Shown: piece after piece, positions 43,167-51,260 of the stretch | Layout: each line of letters starts with the position of its first letter | How positions within the stretch are numbered: the stretch's first letter is position 1 | Origin: Bog-159 sp963709155 | GTDB lineage: Bacteria > Acidobacteriota > Terriglobia > Bryobacterales > Bryobacteraceae | Assembly (NCBI GenBank): GCA_963709155.1 | Contig: CAVPVD010000010.1 | Span: forward strand, 744,001-808,000 | Reading direction: 5' to 3' | Length of the DNA: 64,000 nt | Notes under the pieces: model-generated | What the model saw: the letters and a program-made list of their open reading frames with translations, nothing else | Database searches by the model: none | What the model was told of the DNA's origin: nothing | Made by a program: the position numbers and the translations under genes

Positions 43167-43232
43167 GAAGGGCAGTGTATCATGCGCCCGCACGCGTGCC
43201 GTTTAGCGAACCGGATTATGATGAGGCTGACT

Positions 43233-44960
43233 ATGCGAACATCGTTCGTTTCGTTAGCCGCCTGGATCGCGGCCTTCGCCGCGGCCCCCGGTTACGGCCA
43301 ACCCGTTTCCGGTATGCCGCACCTCGAGAAACACGGCTCCACGGCCCGGTTGATGGTCGATGGCCGGCCCTTCCTCGCTCTCGCCGGAGAGTTAGGCAAC
43401 AACACCGCCACCAGCCTGGAGAATATGCAGCCGCTCTGGCCCAAATTGGCCGCCGGCAACTTGAACTGCGTGCTGGCCGCCATCTCCTGGGCGCAGATGG
43501 AGCCCTCGGAAGGCCACTACGAGTTCGCCCTGGTGGACGGGCTCATCGCGGAGGCCCGCCGCCACGATCTGAAGCTGGTATTCCTTTGGTTCGGCAGTTG
43601 GAAGAATGGCCTCTCCAGCTACGCCCCCTATTGGGTCAAACGGGATTTCCGACGATTCCCCCGCATCCGCCTCGAAAACGGCAAGAGCATGGAACTTCTC
43701 AGCACCTTCGGCGATGCCACCCGGGATGCCGACGCGCGCACTTTCCGCGCCCTCATGCGCCACATTAAGACAGTCGATGGCGTGCGGCACACCGTCATCA
43801 TGATGCAGGTGGAGAACGAAGTCGGTGTGCTGCGCGATTCGCGCGACCGGTCTCCCGCCGCAAACCAGGCCTTCGCCGCGCCGGTGCCGCGCGAACTCAT
43901 GGACTACCTTCAGGCCCACCGCGACAGCCTGGCTCCCGAACTCCGCGAAGTATGGACAGCCAACGGGTCGCGGACCGCGGGCGACTGGGAGCATGTCTTC
44001 GGACCCGGCAAGCCCGCCAGCGTCGCCATACCCATTCAAACCACCGCGCCGCCCATGACTCCGGAAGAGCACGAATCGGCGTGGCGCAGCCTGCATTGGC
44101 CGTCCGATGAATTCTTCATGGCCTGGAACTATGCGCGCTACGTAAACAAGGTGGTGGCCGAAGGCAAACGGGAATACGATATCCCCATGTTCGTGAATGC
44201 CTGGCTGCAGCAGCCGAATCATGCCTGGCCCGGCACCTATCCGTGCGGTGGCCCGCTGCCCCAGGTGCACGATATTTGGCGCGCCGGCGCACCCGCCGTC
44301 GATATGCTGGCCCCCGACCTCTATCTGCAATATTTCGATGAGGTTTGCGAACGCTTCACCCGCCAGGCAAATCCGCTGTTCATCCCGGAGACCAGCGATA
44401 ACCCGTCGAATGTGCTGATGGCCTTCGGAAAGTACGGCGCCATCGGCTTTTCGCCCTTCTTCATCGAGAGGAGTGTGGGGCCCGACACGGATCTGGCCGC
44501 CGCCTACCGCGTGGTATCCAGCTTGGCGCCCGCCATCTCCGCGCATCAGGGTACCCCGGAAATCGCCGCGGTCCGCACCCGGCAGGGCGATCCGCCCGTA
44601 AAGCTAGCGCTCGGCGGCTATACGCTCGAACTCACTTTCACCGGCCGCGGCCGTCCCCCCATAGCGCCCGGGGCCGCACCAGCGCCTCCGGCGGAACACG
44701 TCCAAGGATCGGCCATCCTCGTCGCCGGTGGTCCGAACCAGTTCTTCATGGGTGCCGTGGGCGGCGGCGTGCGCTTTGCATTTACGCCGGCCACGCCAGG
44801 TCCTTCGATGGTGGGATTGGGCGAGGTGCAGGAAGGCCGCTTCGTGGATGGCAAATGGACCGTGCTGCGCCAATTGGCGGGCGACGACACCGGCCAGGGC
44901 GAGATCCTGACGCTCCGTCCCAACACCACGCTGCGCGTGACGCTGTATCGCTACGAATAG
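43233..44960 (+). CDS. Secreted glycoside hydrolase (GH35/GH42-like, DUF5597-type C-terminus)
   Basis: This 575-residue protein has a signal peptide (MRTSFVSLAAWIAAFAAAPG) and a TIM-barrel beginning 'MVDGRPFLALAGELGNNTAT', as in beta-galactosidase-like enzymes. 'AAISWAQMEPSEGHYEF' and 'VIMMQVENEVGVL' (with the acid/base Glu in the Asn-Glu pair) are clan GH-A landmarks. 'NPLFIPETSDNPSNVL' likely holds the nucleophile Glu. The C-terminal 150 residues form a beta-rich domain. The start at 43233 has GAGG six bases upstream; ATGs at 43218 and 43221 are alternatives. It probably removes galactosyl or related units outside the cytoplasm. Confidence 0.85.
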   Translation: MRTSFVSLAAWIAAFAAAPGYGQPVSGMPHLEKHGSTARLMVDGRPFLALAGELGNNTATSLENMQPLWPKLAAGNLNCVLAAISWAQMEPSEGHYEFALVDGLIAEARRHDLKLVFLWFGSWKNGLSSYAPYWVKRDFRRFPRIRLENGKSMELLSTFGDATRDADARTFRALMRHIKTVDGVRHTVIMMQVENEVGVLRDSRDRSPAANQAFAAPVPRELMDYLQAHRDSLAPELREVWTANGSRTAGDWEHVFGPGKPASVAIPIQTTAPPMTPEEHESAWRSLHWPSDEFFMAWNYARYVNKVVAEGKREYDIPMFVNAWLQQPNHAWPGTYPCGGPLPQVHDIWRAGAPAVDMLAPDLYLQYFDEVCERFTRQANPLFIPETSDNPSNVLMAFGKYGAIGFSPFFIERSVGPDTDLAAAYRVVSSLAPAISAHQGTPEIAAVRTRQGDPPVKLALGGYTLELTFTGRGRPPIAPGAAPAPPAEHVQGSAILVAGGPNQFFMGAVGGGVRFAFTPATPGPSMVGLGEVQEGRFVDGKWTVLRQLAGDDTGQGEILTLRPNTTLRVTLYRYE

Positions 44961-45048
44961 CCCACGAACCGTGGGTTTCATTCCTATCGGTGGGCCGGGC
45001 TGTCGATCCGGCCCGGCCTCGTTCGACCTACAGTTGAAGGAGACATCT

Positions 45049-45849
45049 ATGAAAACCGCATACGCACAGGTGAATGGCCTCGAACTCTATTACGAAATCC
45101 ACGGCGCGGGAGAACCGCTGTTCCTGCTGCACGGCGGGCTGGGTTCGACCGGGATGTTCGCCGGAATTCTGCCCGCGCTCACCGCCACGCACCAGGTGAT
45201 TGCCGTCGACTTGCAGGCCCATGGGCGCACCGCCGATATCGACCGCCCTCTGAGCTGTGAGTCCATGGCCGGCGATATCGCCGCCCTGGCCCGGCATCTC
45301 GAGATCGGCAAGGCCGCCGTGATGGGTTACTCGCTGGGCGCGGCCGTGGCCATACGCACCGCCATCCTGCATCCGGAATTGATCGCGAAACTGGTGGTTG
45401 TATCCACTCCTTGCCGCCGCCAAGGCTGGTATCCCGAAGTGCTCGCCGCGATGGAGCACGTCGGCGCCGGCTCCGCCGAGATGATGAAGCCGAGCCCCAT
45501 CTACCAGACCTACGCCCGGATTGCGCCGCGCCCGGCGGATTGGCCGGTCCTGCTGACTAAGATCGGCGAGTTGCTCCGGAAGGATTATGACTGGTCAAAG
45601 GAGGTTGCCGGGATCCGCGCGCCGGCCATGCTCGTGTTCGGCGATGCCGACGCCGTGCGCCCCGCGCACGTTGTGGAGTTTTTCGAACTCCTCGGCGGCG
45701 CCCAACGGGATGCCGGCTGGGACCGATCGGGAATGTCCACGGCCCGGCTGGCGATTCTGCCCGGCATGACCCACTACGATATGCTCTCGTCGCCGTTGTT
45801 GGCGGCCGCTGTCGCGCCATTCCTCGACGCGCCCGTAACAACCAGTTGA
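45049..45849 (+). CDS. Alpha/beta-fold hydrolase
   Basis: The 266-residue cytoplasmic hydrolase has 'LELYYEIHGAGEPLFLLHGG' at the N-terminus, the nucleophile elbow 'AAVMGYSLGAAVAIRTA', an Asp in 'AMLVFGDADAVRP' and a His in 'LPGMTHYDML'. This is the general hydrolase/lactonase/esterase set and does not define a substrate. The start is ATG 45049 with AAGGAGA six bases upstream; the open frame extends back to 44971 but without a better start. It stands alone on the plus strand between the glycosidase and aldehyde dehydrogenase genes. Confidence 0.85.
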   Translation: MKTAYAQVNGLELYYEIHGAGEPLFLLHGGLGSTGMFAGILPALTATHQVIAVDLQAHGRTADIDRPLSCESMAGDIAALARHLEIGKAAVMGYSLGAAVAIRTAILHPELIAKLVVVSTPCRRQGWYPEVLAAMEHVGAGSAEMMKPSPIYQTYARIAPRPADWPVLLTKIGELLRKDYDWSKEVAGIRAPAMLVFGDADAVRPAHVVEFFELLGGAQRDAGWDRSGMSTARLAILPGMTHYDMLSSPLLAAAVAPFLDAPVTTS

Positions 45850-45910
45850 CCGGTGGCGGTCTCGCGGCGCCTTGCCGTTTACAATGAAGACTGACGCGAG
45901 ACCACTCATC

Positions 45911-47389
45911 ATGACTGCATCCGAAGCCATTAAACAACCCCTCCGCCCCGGCAAGCTGTTCATCAATGGACGCCACGAAGACGCTGCGCAAGGCCGCACC
46001 ATCGACGTCGTCAACCCGGCCACGGGAGAATTGCTGACCACCGTCCCCGACGGCCAGGGCTCTGACGTAGATCGCGCCGTGGCCGCCGCACGCGCCAGTT
46101 TCGAGCGCAAGAGCTGGCGCGGCATGGACCCGTCCAAGAAGGAGAAAATCCTCTGGGACATCTCCGAAATCCTGCTCAAGCATCGCGAAGAACTGGCTGT
46201 CCTCGAGTCTTTGGAAAACGGCAAGACCGTCCGCGAGGCCGGCGGTGCGGATGTCGATCCGGCCATCGATGCGTTTCGATATTACGCCGGCTGGGTGCGC
46301 AAGATCTACGGTGAAACCATCCCCGTGGACGGCCCTTTTCTGAACTACACGCTACGCGAGCCGGTCGGCGTGGTGGGCGGCATCGTGCCGTGGAATTATC
46401 CTCTGCAGATCGCCGCATGGAAGGTGGCGCCGGCGCTGGCTTGCGGCTGCTCCATCGTGCTGAAGCCCTCCGAATGGACCCCGCTCACCGCCCTGAAGCT
46501 GGCCGAGTATTGCCAGGAAGCCGGCCTTCCCGAAGGCGTCCTGAACGTGGTCACCGGCTACGGCCAGACGGCTGGCGACGCGCTGGCGATCCACATGGAC
46601 GTCAACAAGATCAGCTTCACCGGCAGCATTCGCACCGCGCGGCGCCTGTTGCAGGCTTCCGGCGAATCCAACTTGAAGCGCCTTAGCCTCGAATTAGGCG
46701 GCAAATCGCCCAACATCATCTTTCCGGATTGCGATATGGAAGCCGCCATTAAATCGGCCTTCTGGGGCATCTTTGCCAACAAAGGCGAGATCTGCAGCGC
46801 GGCATCGCGCCTGCTCGTACACGAAGATATCCACGACCGTTTCGTCGCCGAACTCGTCACGCGCGCGCAGAAATTGAAAGTGGGCGATCCGCTCGACAAG
46901 AGCACCCAGATGGGCTCTCAGGTTTCCGCACGGCAGATGGAACGAATCCTGGACTATATCGACTCCGGCAAGGAACAGGGCGCGAAACTGGAGTGCGGCG
47001 GCGAGCGCGACGTCGAAGGTCCCAAGGCCAAAGGCTTTTTCGTCAAGCCCACCATTTTTTCCAACGTCAAGCCCGATATGAAGATCGCGCAGGAAGAGAT
47101 CTTCGGTCCCGTGCTCTGCGCGCTGAAATTCCGCGATGCGGATGAAGCGGTGGAGATCGCGAATTGCACCATCTACGGTCTGGTATCGGCAGTCTGGACG
47201 CGGGACATTAAACTCGCCCACCGCATGGCGGCCGAAATCAAGGCCGGATCGGTGTGGATTAATACCTACAACGGCTTCGACACCGCGTCACCCTTCGGCG
47301 GCTATAAACAGAGCGGCTTCGGCCGCGACCTGGGCTCCTACGCGCTCGAACAATACACCAACATCAAGTCCGTCTGGGTGGCGCTTTGA
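45911..47389 (+). CDS. NAD(P)-dependent aldehyde dehydrogenase
   Basis: The 492-residue protein is a standard ALDH: 'GVVGGIVPWNYPLQIAAWKV', 'KISFTGSIRTARRLL', the general-base region 'LSLELGGKSPNIIF', the catalytic Cys in 'NKGEICSAASRLLV' and 'EEIFGPVLCALKF'. The start is ATG 45911, giving 'MTASEAIKQPLRPGKLFING'. The stop overlaps the ATG of the glutamine-synthetase-like gene (TGATG). This coupling resembles polyamine or amine catabolism, where gamma-glutamylated aldehydes are oxidised (the PuuA/PuuC pair), so a gamma-glutamyl-amino aldehyde is a reasonable guess. Confidence 0.9.
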   Translation: MTASEAIKQPLRPGKLFINGRHEDAAQGRTIDVVNPATGELLTTVPDGQGSDVDRAVAAARASFERKSWRGMDPSKKEKILWDISEILLKHREELAVLESLENGKTVREAGGADVDPAIDAFRYYAGWVRKIYGETIPVDGPFLNYTLREPVGVVGGIVPWNYPLQIAAWKVAPALACGCSIVLKPSEWTPLTALKLAEYCQEAGLPEGVLNVVTGYGQTAGDALAIHMDVNKISFTGSIRTARRLLQASGESNLKRLSLELGGKSPNIIFPDCDMEAAIKSAFWGIFANKGEICSAASRLLVHEDIHDRFVAELVTRAQKLKVGDPLDKSTQMGSQVSARQMERILDYIDSGKEQGAKLECGGERDVEGPKAKGFFVKPTIFSNVKPDMKIAQEEIFGPVLCALKFRDADEAVEIANCTIYGLVSAVWTRDIKLAHRMAAEIKAGSVWINTYNGFDTASPFGGYKQSGFGRDLGSYALEQYTNIKSVWVAL

Positions 47390-48750
47390 TGGATCGCGAG
47401 TCCATCCGCCGCCGGTTCGAAGATCACCACATCCGCCGCATCAAGTTGGGCGCCTTCGATATGGATGGCGCCCTTCGCGGCAAATACATCAGCCTGGACA
47501 AGTTTGCCTCAGCGGCCGATTCCGGCTTGGGCTTCTGCGATGTGATCTTCGGCTGGGACATCGGCGACGTGCTTTACGACAACGTGAAGTTCACCGGCTG
47601 GCACACCGGCTATCCGGACGCGCATTGCCGCATCGACTTCTCCACCTACCGCCAGGTGCCGTGGGAGCCGGGCACCGCGTTCTTCCTCCTGGATTTTTGC
47701 GATCGGGAAGCCCGGCCGCTCCCCGTCGCGCCCCGCCAGGTGCTTCAGCGGGTGCTCGAGCGCGCCGCCGGCCTCGGCTATGCGGCCCATTTCGCCGCGG
47801 AATACGAGTTCTTCATTTTTCGCGAGACCGCGCAGACTTTGCGCGACAAACATTTCACGGCGCTCACCCCGTTGACGCCAGGCATGTTCGGCTACAGCGT
47901 GCTGCGCGCCTCCGCCAACGCCGACCTGGTACTCGAAATCATGGAGGCGCTGGCCGCCTTCGACGTTCCCCTGGAAGGTTTCCACACCGAAACCGGGCCG
48001 GGCGTTTACGAAGCGGCCATCGCCGTCGAAGCGGGTTTGGCCGCCGCCGATCGCGCGGCGCTATTCAAGACCGCGGTGAAGGAGATCGCCGGGCGGCACA
48101 ACTTGACCCCCACTTTCATGGCCAAGTGGAACGCTGCCCTGCCCGGTTCGAGCGGCCACCTGCACCAAAGCCTCAGCCCCACCGGCAGCCACGAGAATCT
48201 TTTCGCCGGCGACGCGGCCGATGACGGCATGTCGACGCTGATGCGGCAGTACATCGCAGGTTTGGTCGCCAATATGCCGGATTTGACGGCCATCTTTTGC
48301 CCGACGATCAATTCCTACAAGCGCACCGTGCGGGGCGCCTGGGCTCCCGTGAATGCCACATGGGGTGTCGATAATCGCACTACTGCGGTGCGGGCAATCC
48401 CCACTACCCCTAACAGCAGCGGCAAATCCACGCGTGTCGAATTGCGTCTGACCGGCGCCGATATCAATCCATATTTAGCCATGGCCGCATCGCTGGCCGC
48501 GGGCCTGGCTGGAATCGAACGAAAGCTCGAACTTCCGCCGCCTACGGTAAATGCCTACTCCGGAGACGCCGTTCCCTTGCCGCGTACGCTCGATGGCGCC
48601 ACCCGCTTGTTTCGCGAAAGCCGTGTAGCTCGCGAGTGGCTGGGCGAAGAATTCATCGATCATTACGCCAGTACGCGCGAATGGGAAGTGCGTCAATACC
48701 AGAAGGCCGTGACCGATTGGGAACTCGCGCGCTATTTCGAGTCTGTCTGA
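47389..48750 (+). CDS. Glutamine-synthetase-like ligase (gamma-glutamylamide synthetase type)
   Basis: The 453-residue protein has the GS catalytic domain with metal ligands in 'HFAAEYEFFIF' and 'EGFHTETGPGVYEAA', the His-rich 'SSGHLHQSL' and the ATP region 'SYKRTVRGAWAPVNATWGVD'. The N-terminal beta-grasp is short and divergent ('KLGAFDMDGALRGKYISL'). It lacks the adenylylation loop sequence typical of true GlnA. Together with the coupled ALDH this suggests a PuuA-like enzyme ligating glutamate to an amine. The start is ATG 47389; a TTG just before is ignored. Which amine is used is unknown. Confidence 0.85.
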   Translation: MDRESIRRRFEDHHIRRIKLGAFDMDGALRGKYISLDKFASAADSGLGFCDVIFGWDIGDVLYDNVKFTGWHTGYPDAHCRIDFSTYRQVPWEPGTAFFLLDFCDREARPLPVAPRQVLQRVLERAAGLGYAAHFAAEYEFFIFRETAQTLRDKHFTALTPLTPGMFGYSVLRASANADLVLEIMEALAAFDVPLEGFHTETGPGVYEAAIAVEAGLAAADRAALFKTAVKEIAGRHNLTPTFMAKWNAALPGSSGHLHQSLSPTGSHENLFAGDAADDGMSTLMRQYIAGLVANMPDLTAIFCPTINSYKRTVRGAWAPVNATWGVDNRTTAVRAIPTTPNSSGKSTRVELRLTGADINPYLAMAASLAAGLAGIERKLELPPPTVNAYSGDAVPLPRTLDGATRLFRESRVAREWLGEEFIDHYASTREWEVRQYQKAVTDWELARYFESV

Positions 48751-48784
48751 CAGGCGCTGTGTGTCGGATTTGTACAGCCGTGTC

Positions 48785-48871
48785 TCACCGGCCGATCGTG
48801 GGCGGACTCGAAATCATCGATAACAGTAAGCTGACTAACACCAAAATCGCGAGTCCACCTGCAATCCACAT
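48785..48871 (-). CDS. Candidate 28-residue single-helix membrane peptide
   Basis: A 29-codon frame encodes 'MWIAGGLAILVLVSLLLSMI' followed by SSPPTIGR: one clear membrane helix with a short polar end. The ATG at 48871 has GAGG six bases upstream (GAGGCAAATATG), a proper ribosome-binding site. It lies on the minus strand 139 bp downstream of the ABC exporter gene, in a region with no other coding signal. The size and shape recall small accessory subunits such as KdpF or CydX, but no partner operon is next to it. It is shorter than typical gene-finder limits. Confidence 0.45.
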   Translation of the reverse strand: MWIAGGLAILVLVSLLLSMISSPPTIGR

Positions 48872-48923
48872 ATTTGCCTCGTTCACTCCCTGCAAACAAT
48901 AGAGCAATTCATGGACCGTACTC

Positions 48924-48993
48924 GTGGCGCACGCTTCAGTTTGGACTTCTGGTGGGGCAGGCGTCTACGCCTGCAGAGGGTCTCCAGACCCGA
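48924..48993 (+). repeat. Truncated copy of repeat A followed by two small palindromes
   Basis: GTGGCGCACGCTTCAG at 48924-48939 equals the first 16 bases of repeat A. It is followed by CAGGCGTCTACGCCTG (about 48959-48974) and GGGTCTCCAGACCC (about 48979-48992), both able to form hairpins. They lie just after the end of the minus-strand ABC exporter gene, where they may help to terminate or stabilise transcripts. Confidence 0.55.
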
Positions 48994-49010
48994 TCTTTGG
49001 AGACCGTGCT

Positions 49011-50903
49011 TCACCCTCGAATCAGCCGAACCGCGTTCGACAGCGGATTCCCCCCACCCGCCGGCGCTCCCGCACTCGCTGCTTCCTCCTCCAGCGCCGG
49101 CTGATCCTGGCCCTCGCCCGGCGCTAGAAACAGGTTCGTCTGCACCCCGTGCTGCCGCGTATAAAGATCGTAGTATCTGCCCCGCAGCGTGTACAACGAT
49201 TCGTGCCGGCCGCGCTCCACGATGCGCCCGCCCTCCACCACCAGGATCTGGTCCGCCCGCCGAATGGTCGACAGCCGGTGCGCGATCACGAACGTGGTGC
49301 GCCCCTTCATCAGGTACGACAGGCCTTCCTGAATCAAGGCCTCCGATTCCGAGTCCAGGCTGGAGGTGGCTTCATCCAGAATGAGAATCGCGGGATCGGC
49401 CAGAATCGCGCGCGCGATGGAAACCCGCTGCCGCTGGCCGCCCGACAACTTCACGCCGCGCTCGCCGACCACCGTGTCGTAGCCCTTCTCGAACGTCTCC
49501 GCGAATTCGTCCACGCGCGCGATGCGGCAGGCTTCGCGAATCTGCGCTTCTGTGGCCCCCGGACGCGAGAACGCCACATTCTCGCGAATGCTGCCGTCGA
49601 AAAGGAAGGTGTCCTGCAGCACCACGCCAAGCTGTGTGCGATACGAGTCCAGCCGGATGGTCGCCAGGTCTACGCCGTCCACGTAGATGGCGCCCTCGAT
49701 CGGCGTATAGAAAGCCGCAATCAATCCGATGATCGTGGACTTCCCGGAGCCCGACGGGCCTACCAACGCGGTCACCGTATCCGGCGCCGAACGAAAGGAG
49801 ACATCGTGCAGCACCGTCTTGCCTGCGTCGTAGGAGAAGGTGACGTGATCGAAGACCACTTCTCCCGCGATCCGTCCTGCCTTCACCTGCCTGCGGGGAT
49901 CCTCGTCCTCGGGCCGCTCGCGCAGCACCTCGCGCGTGCGCTCCAGCCCGGCCAGCGCCTCGCTGATCTGCGTCCCGATGCCCACGATCTGGAAAACCGG
50001 CCCGATCAAAAAGGCCAGGAACATCGTGAAAGTGAAGAACTGCCCCAGCGTCAGGGTGTGCGCCATCATCTGCCGTGCGCCCAGATACATCACCAACGCT
50101 CCCAGTATGCCCATCATCAGGGTCGCGCCGAAGCTCATCAGCGACGTGGACGTAAGGCTCTTCATCACGTTATCGAGCAGCCGCTGCACCCCGCCCGAGA
50201 ATACTTCCGCCTCCGCCTCCTCGGCGTGGTAGCCCTTCACCACGCGCACGCCGCCCAGCGACTCGGTCAGCCGGCCGGTCACTTCGGCGTTGATCTTCCC
50301 GCGCTCGCGGAAAATGGGGCGCATTACGCCGAACGCTTTACTCAGCGCCAGGCCGAATGCCACGATCGCGCCCAGCGCGACGGCGGTCATCGAGGCGCTC
50401 AACCGCAGCAGCACCCCCAACGCCAGCACCGCGGTCAGTAGCCCTCCCACGAATTCCACCAGGCCCGTGCCAATCAGGTTGCGCACGCCTTCCACATCGC
50501 TCATGATCCGTGAAACCAGCATCCCGCTCTTATTCGCGTCGTAGTAGGATACCGGCAGCCGGCCGACATGCACCTGCACCTTCCGCCGCAACTCCGCGAT
50601 CAGCCTTTGCGCCGCCTTGGAAAGCAGTTGCGTCAGCGCGAATGACGTAATGCCCTGGATGATGGTGGCGCCCACCACCACCAGGATCAGGGTCCGTAGC
50701 AGGTAATACTCCCGCTTGCCGATAATATCGTCCACCAGGTATTTGGTGGAGGCCGGCAGCACCAATCCCGATACGCGGTTGATCGCCATCAGCACCATGC
50801 CGATGGCCAGGATGCCGCGGCGCGGCCGCACCAGTTCCCAGATATCGGGCAGCAGGGCGCGCAGGCGCTCGGATTTAGGTCGCTTAGACGGATCTGGGGG
50901 CAC
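49011..50903 (-). CDS. ABC-type exporter, fused permease and ATPase (MsbA-like)
   Basis: The 630-residue half-transporter has a six-helix type I exporter domain (about residues 25-310) and a nucleotide-binding domain with Walker A 'VGPSGSGKSTIIGL', signature 'GVKLSGGQRQRVSIARAIL' and Walker B 'ILILDEATSSLD', followed by the H-loop 'FVIAHRLSTI'. It should act as a homodimer and export a lipid, drug or peptide. The start is GTG 50903 (PPDPSKRPKSERLRALLPD). A hydrophilic, Glu/Ala/Gly-rich tail of about 50 residues follows the ATPase. No cargo or accessory gene is adjacent. Confidence 0.93.
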   Translation of the reverse strand: MPPDPSKRPKSERLRALLPDIWELVRPRRGILAIGMVLMAINRVSGLVLPASTKYLVDDIIGKREYYLLRTLILVVVGATIIQGITSFALTQLLSKAAQRLIAELRRKVQVHVGRLPVSYYDANKSGMLVSRIMSDVEGVRNLIGTGLVEFVGGLLTAVLALGVLLRLSASMTAVALGAIVAFGLALSKAFGVMRPIFRERGKINAEVTGRLTESLGGVRVVKGYHAEEAEAEVFSGGVQRLLDNVMKSLTSTSLMSFGATLMMGILGALVMYLGARQMMAHTLTLGQFFTFTMFLAFLIGPVFQIVGIGTQISEALAGLERTREVLRERPEDEDPRRQVKAGRIAGEVVFDHVTFSYDAGKTVLHDVSFRSAPDTVTALVGPSGSGKSTIIGLIAAFYTPIEGAIYVDGVDLATIRLDSYRTQLGVVLQDTFLFDGSIRENVAFSRPGATEAQIREACRIARVDEFAETFEKGYDTVVGERGVKLSGGQRQRVSIARAILADPAILILDEATSSLDSESEALIQEGLSYLMKGRTTFVIAHRLSTIRRADQILVVEGGRIVERGRHESLYTLRGRYYDLYTRQHGVQTNLFLAPGEGQDQPALEEEAASAGAPAGGGNPLSNAVRLIRG

Positions 50904-51148
50904 TTAGCTATTAGTTTCGCACGGGTTTGCCCGGCGCGGCACCCGGTAAAAAGGCTAGTTGTGGACAGGTTTTCCGCCCCGGCGCCTTGGCTTTCATCCT
51001 TTCCCATCAATCACTTGCGAGGAACTTCATCCGCTCACCTGCGCCCCACCCCTTATAATTGGAGCGGGAATGACTGAAGCGCGCGCCGCATTCGTGGCTT
51101 CGGAATTGGCTTCGATCGGACAAAAAGTGAATCGGCGTGCGAACAAGC

Positions 51149-51182
51149 CTTCTGTTTTATCGGCGCTTCTGTTTTATCGGCG
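51149..51182 (+). repeat. Two tandem 17-bp repeats at the group II intron insertion site
   Basis: CTTCTGTTTTATCGGCG occurs twice head to tail (51149-51165 and 51166-51182). If the intron is removed, the joined sequence continues as a run of TATCGGCGTT-like 10-bp units (51183-51186 joined to 53103 onward). The intron therefore sits inside an intergenic tandem repeat and does not interrupt a recognisable gene. Confidence 0.65.
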
Positions 51183-51226
51183 TTTAGTCGCGGTAGGGAC
51201 GCCCGTTGCCGGACGCCCCCCGCACG

Positions 51227-51260
51227 GATCCGTACGAGCGCACTCTAGCGCATACGGCTC
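51227..51260 (-). ncRNA. Group II intron domain V catalytic hairpin
   Basis: Exactly 34 nt reading 5-prime to 3-prime on the minus strand from GAGCCGTATGCG to CTCGTACGGATC. It starts with GAGC, which contains the AGC catalytic triad, and lies directly after the reverse transcriptase stop codon. The 3-prime side ends GATC where GUUC is usual, so the triad G faces A rather than wobble U. Confidence 0.8.

Noticed and set aside
42372..43217. Upstream extension of the glycosidase frame
   Set aside because: It is antisense to the hydrolase and SnoaL-like genes. The signal peptide and ribosome-binding site place the start at 43233.
51069..51186. Short frame MTEARAAFVASELASIGQK... possibly split by the intron
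   Set aside because: It has an SD-like GGAG and a frame that continues across the joined exons, but the continued part is repeat sequence without a recognisable domain, so a real interrupted gene is not supported.
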